Source: Solenopsis invicta
Taxonomy: Eukaryota; Arthropoda; Insecta; Hymenoptera; Formicidae
Reading direction: 5' to 3'
DNA length: 64,000 nucleotides
NCBI RefSeq assembly: GCF_016802725.1
Contig: NC_052667.1
Coordinates: forward strand, 27,535,346-27,599,345
Part shown: positions 1-11,900 of the stretch, piece after piece
Position numbering within the stretch: position 1 is the stretch's first letter
How the letters are laid out: every line of letters begins with the position of its first letter
Made by a program: the position numbers and the translations under genes
Notes under the pieces: model-generated
Database searches by the model: none
The model's input: only the letters and a program-made list of their open reading frames with translations
Told to the model about the DNA's origin: nothing

Positions 1-656
1 CAATGCCCAAAGCTGCGAGTTATCACACGGATTGCGCACTACGTTCAGTCGTGTATTCTATCGAGTTATGTCTCGGTAAATATCGATCGAGTCGGCAGCG
101 CCAATAGTACCATGGTGTCTCTTTGTCCCATTGAACCGTGGTAACTTCGGCGTGTTCCCGTAGAAATCGGACAGGAATTCAACCTGCGGTAGTTGTCGGC
201 GCGGTTGGGCGCATTGAAAAATACAAAAAACTCGCACCAACTCGCACGTATCAACGCTCATCTGGGTTAACCGGAATTTTCCGCGAGTTTTCTACTCATC
301 GTATCCGCGACGAGAGTGCCAGCTCGGCCTCTTTGAACTAAAGGCTTAAGCTTCCGTTTCGCGAGGCAAACATATCGAAAAGTTTTCATAAAAATTGCTG
401 TCCCGAGAGTTCAGAGATCTTGACTTATTCTTTAGAATTACACCAACTTTTGAAGCTTTGAAAACTTTAAATCTCCCCGTGCTATAAATTTACGGTCGTG
501 CCGTTATTTCATAAAAAGCTCACGTATAATTATTACTTTTTAATATTTGTTATTAACTTAACACGCCAATTTAATCTCTTGCCCTACGTTAATTGACAAT
601 AATAGTAATAACTTAATTATCTTGTCATCAAAGATTATGACGCTGTTTTGTCTTAT

Positions 657-710
<54 letters not shown>
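657..710. repeat. (CT)n microsatellite
   Basis: A run of CT dinucleotides with one interruption (CTTTCT). Such tracts occur repeatedly in this window and are typical of insect intergenic DNA. Reading it as GA on the minus strand gives an open frame that is an artefact of the repeat. Confidence 0.95.
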
Positions 711-713
<3 letters not shown>

Positions 714-3700
714 TCCGCAAGTGATAAAATTAGCATGAACTCGCGTACGCTTATGTACCTGCAGTTAAAGATTAACGGGCCATGAATGAATACGAGAAAT
801 GGAGCGTGAATGGGACATTGGAACGTGCCGTTTCTGGCGCGTTTTCCAGAAACACTCGCGTCTGGACCGGCGGCGCCGTTGAAAACGCATCGTACAGAGA
901 CGAGATAACGATTATGCACTACGACGCGGAACGAGTGGCGGTATCTTAAGGGTGTTCTCTTAAGGCGCGACGCCTCTCATTATCGTGAGCTTTAACGCGA
1001 CGCTTTAACTCCCCGTCTCCGTTCGCGCAAAACCGATAAATAATAAAGTAAACGCTCTTCAGTGCTTATAACGATCATAGAAACGTGTCAAGCATATTGT
1101 TCCGTTATCTTTCCGCGCTCCGTTATATGTTATACTTGCGCGAAAAAAAATATGTAAATTTTGCCTATGGATATTTTTAGTAGAGTCACAAAAAAATAAT
1201 AATAACGACGAACGAAGGATGTAAAATGAGGATGTAATTTGTTATTAGCCAAATTAACTCGCGAGGAGGCCGGCACAACATGCAACGTAACATGCAAAAA
1301 TCGTTGATTACCGCCTGTCTTAGCGCGATCCAATTTTCGCGTCACGCGAGACGGCTATTACGCGAAACGACTCCTCTCAATTAATTCCATAGATGAAGTT
1401 GTATCTCGCGCGTGCACGAGCGTGTGTATCAGAGAATCGAGAGACGCCTAAGTGCGAATAACAGTGTGCACGACCGCATTCCCCGAAACGGGCACCGAGA
1501 TCGACGTCGATCACTCGCGCGTTACATCGGCATGATTCACTTACAGCACCTCGGCGAACTACACTTAACGCGCATCATCCCGTCTATAATATAATCCCTT
1601 AACGCGAGGGCCGCCTCCGTGGGCGAGCAACGACGCGGATGAGCCGGCTGGATATTCTACGGATGGCTGCTGGGCAGGACGAGAAGCGCCGGGGGGTTGT
1701 CTCTCCTCCGCTTTAATAAGACGCTCACCACCCACGTCGAACGGTACCGAACTTTGGATCGACTTTGATTAGAGCATCCTGTTAATGACAGGGGTTCAAG
1801 CGGCGTTTAATCTAATATTCGTAACTGTCCGGGCCAGCTCGTCGTGAACAGAAATCATCCTTCCCGCGCCCTCTCCGGGGATCTCCTCTCCAAGGGCGTT
1901 CGCCAAATCTATTCGCGATCGTGTCCCGCGCTGATCCTTGATGCCCTTTCACCTCATCTCCCGCCGACAGACAGGATATTAGAAACGTTCCGACGCGCTT
2001 CGATCCCTTTGCGAGCTATCGCTTAGCGATACGGGGGTGACGGCGAGACTCGTTTCTTCAGAAACACGCATTGACACGTTCACGTTTGCATTACACCACC
2101 GATTCTTCTACAATTTTCAAGAAGTGTCTGCAATGCAGTTGTTACAATGTTACGACGCTGCGATGGAACAATCGGAGAAAAAAAACAAACCCATGTTCTC
2201 TTGTTTGATCACATTGTGAGACGCTCCTTTTAATGTGTCGTATCACCTAGTCTCGGTCAAATGTTAAATTGTAATTTCACTTTATCATCGTCGTTAAATC
2301 GTCAATGCTCAATTTAATTTAAAATCAGCTCAAATTGACAATTTATGCAAAATCGCCACAGGAATCGCAGAGAATTGCCACATTTGTAAATCAAAAGCTT
2401 GTAAACGTGTCGCTTTATACACAGAATGAGGCGAATGCATGCATTTACCATGGGAATTTGAATCGATCGCGACGAGAGCCTAGAATTCTCTTGTAGGAAA
2501 CTCAAGCTCACCTGCTGCAAGCTCGTTTCGCGAAAGTAGCTCGTGAACGGATCGTGTGAACTAGCAACATATCCGCTGACTGTAACAGTTATCCAAAATG
2601 CCCGAACGGGGCAGATCACTCGACGATTAAATTTTACGTTTATCCTTACCGCGGTTATGAACTGTCGCTTAACTGTTAATCGAAAATATAAATTAGTCTT
2701 TTTAAAACTTTGCAATTTGAAATAAAAATTGTTGCCACATGTACATTGACTTTTAAAATAAATTTCTCTCGATATATTAATAAATTAAATAACAACATTG
2801 TTTCTCCAAGCAGATAGAATCATTCTTAAATTGATAAATCAAGTTTTTGGATGCGTAGACAATTTTTGGAATTATTATTTTTTAACACTTTATATTATAT
2901 GTTTTTTTGATTATTAAAGATGATGATTGAATATCAATGAATGTCACTTTTTAAACTATACTTTGAGATGTTTTTAATAATATTTTGTCAAAATTATTGT
3001 GAAAGTTTTATAAAATAAATATTTTTTGCAAATATTCGCAATTTATGCACGATTTATAAAATAAATAAAAATTTACTCTCGATTTTTCTAGAAAAAACAG
3101 CCAAATATAATGTATGATAATACCGCGGAGATGCGGACTCTATCAATACAGTACTAATAACGAAAAATATCGAGAGCTATACTGCCATCGAAATAAAATT
3201 TTATGGGCGGTTTTATCGGGACGTTATTGACTCGGGTATAAGAATACGGACGAGCATGATTTTACGATACGAGTTCTCCCTATTAGCTACTTTATTTCAC
3301 TTCGTTCAAGGCGTCTCTAGCGTGGGCGCATTTTATGTAAACTGTAAATCTTTATCGATACACAAAGATCGACAATCAAGTCTCACAGGTATAAAACACG
3401 TGCTTAACATGTGTGTGGTGGTGTTATAGAAAAAGATTCTTCCAAATTATATTCTTCATCCTCATTCGCGAACGTCGCGTTTTTGGACTTTATGCAAAAG
3501 CGTAATTTAAATATTAAGTGCGAATTTCCGTAATTATTTTTATCTCTTGAATTACCGCGGACATAAAAGTTCTGTCTCACTACATAAAATTTTATACATG
3601 CGGTAAACTTTATAATTTCCGAAATTGTCTAAAAACACGCACACGCTTGTAATACACGAAAATACAGAGTCCTGGCGCTTTGAAGCTAACAAGGGAACAT

Positions 3701-3968
3701 TTCTTCGTAAGATAGCACGTAGAGTCCATTTCCAACATTATTTTGAATTGCGGCGGATATTTTTAAATGCCCCTCCGGCCGTAGACACCTGCAATCAAGG
3801 GGGGAAGGGAACCAGGATCAAAGGACTCGTACTGAATTTCAGAACGACTGGGTGAGCACCCTCGGGCCGCGTAATCCGTTGGGTCCTTTACACATCGGCC
3901 ACCAGGAAGTCATTTCTCGTGCAAGCGTCACCTTAATTGGTAAAAGCTTTGAGAGAAAGATAGGAAAA

Positions 3969-3972
3969 GAGA

Positions 3973-4004
<32 letters not shown>

Positions 4005-4011
4005 AAGAGAA
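3969..4011. repeat. (GA)n tract with a GC-alternating start
   Basis: A short GCGCGC stretch runs into repeated GAGAGA, followed about 60 bases later by a 19-base poly-A run. No gene is attached to it. Confidence 0.9.
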
Positions 4012-7000
4012 ATGGATAAAAAGCGCATTAAGTGGCGAGAGGGGCTAGTTTTAATAGGTAAAAGCGATTCTCAAAAAAAAAAAAAAAAAATCGTAGACAA
4101 ACTTCAGGAATAAATTTATCCGCGTACCGTTTTGGCGCTTGTCTTCCACGGAAATGCGTATTCACCGGTAATTACATGAAATTCGTTCCCTTTGATCGCG
4201 GCCGAGATATTGCGAGCCTTCCGCAAGAAAACCGCGTTAACGACCCCCTCCGCTCGCCCACGTATTTGAGGCAAAGTAAGCAGCGTGGATGCGTTAATTG
4301 AGGAACTCGGACGGGCGCCTCGGGGAATTATGTCCCTTAGGCATCGTGACGGAGAGCCGGCCGTGCCAGTTCTCTCGCAAAAATAATTGCGAATGGGTGA
4401 TAAAGCGACGGTGAGGCGCTTTGTAATTTCCGCGGGCTTTGAAAAGAAGAGCCGCGTTAATTGAGTTGAGATGAATAAGAAAAAACGTGAAAAAAAGGAT
4501 GAAGAAAAAAATACGGACCACAACCTGGACTCTCTCCCCGAGAGTAACGTAATAAGACACTTAATGCTCGCGCAAGAATTTTAAGTGAATCGCCTTCGCG
4601 CCAGCGAGGATATAGTTAGGAAAAAAAATGCGTGTCTTCCTCGTTAAAGTCGGCTGATCGTGGACATTAATCCCCGTGGTTTACAACTGATTTAAATCTC
4701 TTATCACGTTTCTTTATTATTTTTCCTAATTTTCTGTTACCCTCTATCTTTCGTGAAATCAATGCTGCAATCCTTACAATCGTTCAATCTAAAAAATTGT
4801 CGCTCCTTTTAATTAAAATTTAATTTTACAACTCTTGTAAAGCACATTTATTCACGATTACGCTTATGTTATCGAAAAATTTCACATAATATTTTTAGAT
4901 AATGCCTCATCAGTCAGAATCGTAAAGTTAATCACGTTGCTCCGATAATTTCTCTAATCGAATATGTAATACGCAGCGCTCGACAGCGCAATTCACGCTC
5001 ATTAATTCTGTATATACCCATCAATCGCGCAAACCCATCAATGTCGATATTTGACGAAAATCAGATTCGTATGCAATTAGAGAACTGCACGCAACCGTCA
5101 CATCCTAACGGGAGGGCTAACGTAAACTTATCTAACCCTCGATATACATAGGTAACTCTTATCGATTATCCATTCGTCCTGCATGTACACATTAAGCATA
5201 CTTTGAATTATTTAAGTATCGTGTCGACACTATAATAGGCAATCGTGTCACATAGAGAGCCGGCTAAGAAGGTCGCGAAATTACTAGGTTGGCCTTAAAA
5301 TAATTGGAAGCGATGAAAATTTAATACTTGTTCTACATTCATGGAAAGCGAGATACCTTTTTTAGCCACTAGATAGCGATTTTGAAAGACACGATTGAGA
5401 TTAAAGTTGATTAAACGTGTGGATATTAACGATTTATGAAAATGAATAAAACGGTCAAACATTTAATTCTCGTTCGTAATTCCATTATATTTGTGAGCAC
5501 CAATTCTGCTGAAGTCCAGCAAGCCTGTAATTTTTATGCGACTACGTGTTCAATCCCTATAAAACTGCCAGCCCGTTGTCATCCGCTGTACATGCAGAGA
5601 TGTATTCAGCGGACCATTATTAATACAAACGCATGGCATTCTCCCCTATATAAGCTAATATTTCAGCTAAATTATTGTCAAGTTTGCTCATTCTATTTTT
5701 ATTAATAATTGTCCAATAATTCAAAGCATCCGGCGTGTGAAAAATTATAAAAAAATATATGACGTGGAAAAACTGAAATCTTTAAGACGGCGCGAGATAT
5801 TTAAAGGCTATCATTGTGTCGGATTATATCGAGGAAATTTATTTAAAAACTACAGGATTAAAAAGAGAGTCCTGGAATTTTTATTTCAGCAGCTTTCAGA
5901 ACTCCTACTGCGAATGTTAAGATTGTGAAGATGACTCGAATGCTTTCACGGAATACTTATCGCAAATTTGTCAGTTTAAGTGCCATTCGCGGCTGCTGAT
6001 AGGTCCTGCGAACATTCTTGCACGCGCGCATGCTACGATATCGCCGAAATTCAGACTCTTTCTTGGGAATGCGCGCGGTGCGGATGCACTTGGAGCTGCC
6101 GGGGAAACGTGGCATTTAAATTTTCTCCACTATTGTAGAAAGCTATTTCACACATCCCGCGTGTTAGAATAAGCAAGCTTCGTTACCTCTCTCTCTCTCT
6201 CTTACGGTTATTGCAAAAGGTACACAAGGAGGCTCTCTCCTCATATGATGCATACCGTCGCTGCGCTCACGTGACGATATTAACATTGCGCCTCGTGATA
6301 TTATATTAATCTAGAGTATATATGCGCTGTCACATATACGACCCCCATGGGAAGACCATCGAGACAGTTCTGGAAGCTCGTAAAAATTCTACGTGAACCT
6401 TTCCCGTTCTGCGTAACAACGCCATGCGCGAGGTATCGTTTGAGGTATACGATTATACTCTTATACTATACGATAGCGATTTCGTATTCCTGGAATTTAT
6501 GTCGTTCGAATGCGGAAATTCGATTCGCATCGAAGGTTCGTAAATACCGGGATAATCGCCGGTTGAGTATACCGACGGTTATACGCGAACGATTGTTGTA
6601 TTTCACAACGCTCGCGCTGCACGTTAAAGTACATGTACGCGTTATTAATTACATTATCCTTAAATAACTGCTTTTACAGCAAGTAGATGCATGACAAAGG
6701 AATATTTACATATTACCTAATTAATTTATTTAAAAAATGAAGGTATAATAACAGACATGAACCCAGCAGCTTCGTCATACTTTGAAAAATAAATTCGTAA
6801 TTGAGTATTTGCTTTAATTTTCATACATTACATCGCTACTTTAAGATATTTTGGTAATTTCCATCGCATCGCGTTTTACAATACGTGTACATGAAATTTT
6901 TATTATGTTCTACCTCGTAAGCAATCGCTCGCACGTACATAGCTCCCGTATAAACTTTTATTTTTACGCCGCTCGAAACTGAGCACAAAAGCGCGTAGGA

Positions 7001-7080
7001 TATGTTGATTTCAGCAACGCTATTTCTCTCGCCGTTTTCTCTACCCTTTTTCGGTCGTATTCAAATGAATATTGCAGTTT

Positions 7081-7130
7081 CGTAGGAGCGCGCCGCGCGC
7101 TCGCATATAAAAGTGCGGGGACTTGTTTGG
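7081..7130 (+). promoter_or_regulatory. Isolated TATA-box core promoter candidate
   Basis: A canonical TATAAAAG lies at 7106-7113, just after a very GC-rich block (GCGCGCCGCGCGC at about 7088). A CCAAT motif and an AATAAA-like stretch follow within 30-40 bases. No open frame of note lies downstream before 8931. It could serve an upstream untranslated exon of the FAM194 gene or be a chance match. Confidence 0.3.
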
Positions 7131-8930
7131 AGTGGCCAATAAATTATATCTGGGGTCATAAAAAAAAAACTTTCAGGCACACCAACGCGAAACGCTTGCA
7201 CCCTATTCTCTTATTCTTCCCGGCAATCAGGGTGATTGATAAAAGGATTTGCCACTTGCGCTAATCAGTACTTTATATGCACGATAAAATATACATGCTT
7301 TCCACCTTATTACCTAAGCTTTAATAAAACGATAAAAATGTTACGCAAGTGTATTTCGAATTAATCTTGCTATTAATTCAAAAAAGCAGGCTCCTAAATT
7401 GCCATGTCATTAACTTCTTTTCTCTTATTTAAAATAATCCGTATACTTTATTGGCGTTGCAAATGGCATTGTAAACATAAAGGTGGCTGCGGGTTATCGC
7501 GAAAATTGAAACAAACGCGGTTATCTCACTTCGTGTAACGAATGTCAGTTGTCGCCTGTCGGAGGTTCGCTTTATCGATAAAAAGTGTCACGAGGAGCCG
7601 GCGATTTACGACCAAGATTGCTATCGGCGAAACAAATGGTATAACGGCAGACTGATTCGCTAGAAAGATTCGCCATGAAACTCGTAATCAGCCACGCTGC
7701 GCGAAATTCTAACTAACCTCGTATAAAATTCAAAACTAACGCGAGAGACGAATTTCTCGTAACGAAGCTTCAATGCCTTCGATAAAAGGTGCAGGCGTCA
7801 AGAAAAATTAATCTACGGATTCTAACGAAGGTAATAGCGTTAACGATTAATTTGTATAATAACGAAGTAATTTTCTTTTTTTACAATTTTTTATATTATT
7901 TATTTCTTTTTGTGCTAATGTAAAATTGTAATGAAAGTTATGTGTACCCATATCTAATTTCTCTCATAACTTTTGTAATATTTATATGATTTTTACAAAC
8001 TTTACTTTTTTTATATAGGATATATTTATTTTATCAAAGGAGCGAGTAGCAAAAAGAAAAAGTTAGAGTTATTTCAAAGGCACAATGTAAACATAATTAA
8101 ATCACTAACGCTTTACGGTGCTCACTTACGCACTGATCGATGCGATATATGGAAACAGTAGAACATTTCCCAATTACGCAATAACCAACATCGAAAATCA
8201 ATTCTCGTGTTTAAAGTATACTTAAGCAAAATAATTGTTATTATGCAAATATCAAAATTGTTCTCTCGTGATGCGGCACAGTTGATCAAAATATCAAAAC
8301 GTTTACACTGATCGGTATGATATTAAAACAACGTAATCTGATAACGTATACGTTTAACTAAAACATTGAAACTTATGAAAAATATGCGCGAAAAGTATCA
8401 AACATTAATCAAATAAAAATTAATGAATAAGCATTTATCGACAATGCTAATTCTCGTTTTTTGAGAGTATCACATATTGAATTGTTTTTTTTCTTTTTTC
8501 AAATTTATCGAATAAACAATTTTTATTCTTTGTGCATATTAATCAAATAAAAAACGCGCCACAATACACCTTGTTTCACATTCAACTCCACATTCAATAT
8601 TTTGTTTATTGCAAAAAAATGCCGCTGCAAAAATCATAAAAAATTTAAAATGATAGAGAATGAAATGACGGCATCGGGCGTTTATAAAAATCGATTCAAA
8701 CAAGGAATTAAACGTCCAAGTTTGTTCGCAAATATTTTCCATAATGTGTGTTGTTTTAAATTGACAAATATATTAAAAGGTATAGTCAAAGTAAATATAA
8801 CAAATTTAAAAAAATCAATAAAAATATTTAACATAATAAATTAAAAAATTAATAAAATAAAGTAAGAAATAAAAATAGGAATATCTGTTTAATGCGCAAT
8901 TGTATACAAATTTTTCAGGTTGAGACTATA

Positions 8931-11900
8931 ATGACGAATCTTACAAAATCATCGCCGACGAAAAATTATTTGTCTCAGGTTGAATCTGTTTTATTTGAAT
9001 TAGCTGACTTACCGTGCACCCAAGCATCCAAAAAACTTCAGCCCTTATCTATGTTAATAAAAGAGGCAGAAGAGAATATGATGTCCTGCGATCAAGTTAA
9101 AAGTACTATTAAAATAAAATATTAGTATTATTAATTATCTTTTAATTAATTAAACACCAATTTAATACGCTGGATAAATCTCAAAAATGCATTACGCTAG
9201 ATAGAATTATTTCGCTACCTCATAAATTATACAAGCGCTGGGACTTATACAACTATCTCTTTAGTTATTTTTATTGCCACGCTCGCTAATTCACGGGATA
9301 TAGCATTTTTCGCACGATGCTTTTCGCATTGCATAAAATATCTTGTAATATTGCAGAACCACCGGCGCATATTCAGACAAAGACTCTCCTAAATCTCGTG
9401 AGTAATTTTATTCGCGAATGGGAAGGAAGACCATGTGAAACACGATCCCATTTAAAAATCTGCAAATTCTGCGACAGCATTATCAACGATGAAACTCAGC
9501 AATACGCAGTATGAAATACGAGTTATTAACATAATACTTTAACGAAATGCAAAAAGATTTAATAGTTTTGCACATCCTTCTCAGAAGTAAGAGCGATATT
9601 CATTTCCATACAATTTATTTTAGGAGCGATATTGTTGCTCTGAAGCCAAATCTCTTGATCGACTATCAAAGGAATGGTTCGCGTTATACGCGTCCCAAGT
9701 AATTTTCCTAATAAAACTACATGCTTTAGAGACGGATTTACGCGCATGACTGAGATATATATATTTACTATATTCTCGTAGGATGCATCAAAATTGGATT
9801 TTTTCATTTCCACCGATGCTGAATACGAAATTTATTCTGCTAAGGATGTTGTGCAAAAAAACAGCTTCACAGAAATCTACAATGGCAATAGTATGGATCT
9901 ACAATTAACTACCACTAAAGATAACACGCGCACAATGTTTGAGAATTGTTACGAGAACCACACTTGGCTGAAAACAAATTTGAGCAATTCGAGGAAAGCG
10001 TGCGAGGAAAGCAAGCGTCAACGTAACACCCCTGACACGTCAAGGGAAGTCAATTCAAAAAGAATCGGACGTCCGATCGGATCAGACATCGAAACTGGTC
10101 GCCGTGACGAAATCATCGGCGAGGATCTATCGGAAATGAACGGCGGTCGTTCGCTACGGCGCGGTGAAAAAACAGAAACGTCGGCAGGTGGAGCACGTAG
10201 CGACGACGGTACAAGAAATACCGACACGATGGCAGAAAGAATACGCGAGAAACGTGACAATAATCCGCATCAGCGCGAACTCGGCGAGGTCGAAGATAAG
10301 AACCGGCAAGATCGCCGCTCGGCTCAACGTGATGTGCAAGAAGAAACGAACAGATCGCAGATCGCGGCTGAAAAAAGAGGAGGAGGCAGAGATACGGAGG
10401 ATGCGATGGCGACAGCGGCGGTGGAGGAGGAAGAGGTGAAAAGCGTCGGCGGGCACAGAAATCCCAGTAAGAATCCTTATCAACAACGTCGCGGGGAAGA
10501 ACGCGAGAGGCGATTGCCGGATAGTAGCGCGGAGAAGATCGACCGATTGGATCGAGTCGAGGAGACGAGTAGTACGATGGAGATATCGGGGAAACCGGCC
10601 AAAAGGCTCGAGCGGGATGAGCGTAGTCGACGCGATCAACGCGAAGACGTCGAGGGAAACCCGACTGCTCTTCGAGATAGGAAGAAAGAAGAGAAGGATA
10701 AGGACGAGCAGGCAGATACGACGCTTCTAAGTAAGAGTAAGGGGCCTGGAAGTAAAAGAACGGCGGACTCAGTGGGAGACGTGGAAAAGGGACGCTCCGT
10801 CCTTAATGAAGAGAGAAAACTTCCTGTGAGCAACAGAAGGCGCCAAGGAGCGTCAACCGACCGAAGAAACGATTCTGGGGAGACGAGAAGTCGGGCGACT
10901 AGTAAGCGTACACTCGTCCAAAATATGGTACAACACAAAAATGGGACTGGGAAACATCGTTTCGCGAAGAAACAAAATTAAATTTTGATACGTTTGATAT
11001 GCAACGCGTGCCATTGGTGAGACGCAGACGATCTGCTTAGAGCTAATTGAGATCGCTTCCGGCAATCCTCTCGTGCAATTATCAATCGTATTATCATTGT
11101 GTATCGCGGAACAATGCAATGCGATCGATTCTAGTTATCAGGCTTCAACTACAGAAAGATTTCTGTTGCGTGTACAGGCCCTTCAAATCCGATCAAGTAT
11201 CAATTATCGAACGCGCACTTTGTGGAGCTTGGCTGGACCCGATTGCCGGTTACCAAAATCATGAGAAAGATCGTACGTTATGAAGCCAAACCAGCGAAGC
11301 CCGGTCTAGATTGGTAGGTAATATCCAGACGCGAAAAATGATACAATACGAATCGCATGCTACAAATAGTAACAAGCGTGTTATTCATCTACTATAGGAT
11401 CACGAAGTTTATATCTATCAAAGTCTGATATCGCAAAGTTAACCCACAGCACGATATTTTAATGGAAAATTAATTTATTAAATATAAATTAATTTAGATG
11501 ATTATCGCGAATTAGGTAAATTAATAGGTCGAGTGCTAATGAATTGAATTGAAGCAGTTTAGAAATAAGCGGGCTAAATAACGGGCTAAATAACGGACCA
11601 AGTAAATTATGTTACAGCCAACTTCGCACATGATTAGTTACTAACGAGTAAACAATTAGGCCGACGAAGTTAATGGAACGGCATCACAAACAAGCATGCA
11701 TTTTAAGCCGCCGTAACGAGAGCCATGTGATATTGTGTAATTAATCGGCAAACGATACGGTAATTTGTTTGAACGTTAGGTCCAAAAAATTCGAGCTCAG
11801 AGGCATGAAATATTATGACGATGGATTAACGCTGTTTTCGAGATCCCATCCCGATGGTTCTGGCGAGTTGTTTTATCCCAACGGTGTATTGGCTATTAGA

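Larger units (their letters stand above)
1..8930. other. Intergenic region, no gene recognised
   Basis: This 8.9-kb stretch shows only short open frames with no recognisable domain on either strand. Most of it is AT-rich (for example 2720-3110 and 7830-8880), with CpG-bearing patches near 750-1000, 1400-2000 and 4120-4560. It contains a CT microsatellite at about 657-710, a GA tract at about 3969-4011, a poly-A run near 4072-4090, a short CT run near 6187-6203 and an isolated TATA box at 7106. Untranslated exons of the downstream gene could lie near its right end: the sequence before 8919 ends in an acceptor-like TTTTTCAG. Confidence 0.6.

Noticed and set aside
9585..9698. Exon-like 114-base segment inside intron 2 of the FAM194 gene (FRSDIVALKPNLLIDYQR frame) with good acceptor CTTCTCAG and donor GTAATT
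   Set aside because: Its open frame needs a phase that neither exon 2 (ends phase 0) nor exon 3 (starts phase 0) provides; entered in phase 0 it meets TAA at the second codon. It could still be an alternative exon.
10018..10938. Three long minus-strand open frames opposite exon 3
   Set aside because: They are shadows of the Arg/Glu-rich codon composition on the plus strand, with no domain and no splice support.
10902..10981. Last 26 codons of the 395-codon open frame
   Set aside because: They follow a good GTAAGC donor at 10902; splicing there gives the phase needed to enter exon 4.
11041..11264. Frame beginning LIEIASGNPLVQLSIV, joined in phase to the exon 3 donor
   Set aside because: The join is phase-compatible, but the frame ends in TGA at 11262-11264 with no usable donor in the phase required by the next FAM194 exon. 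The overlapping frame from 11142 continues into the FAM194 domain.
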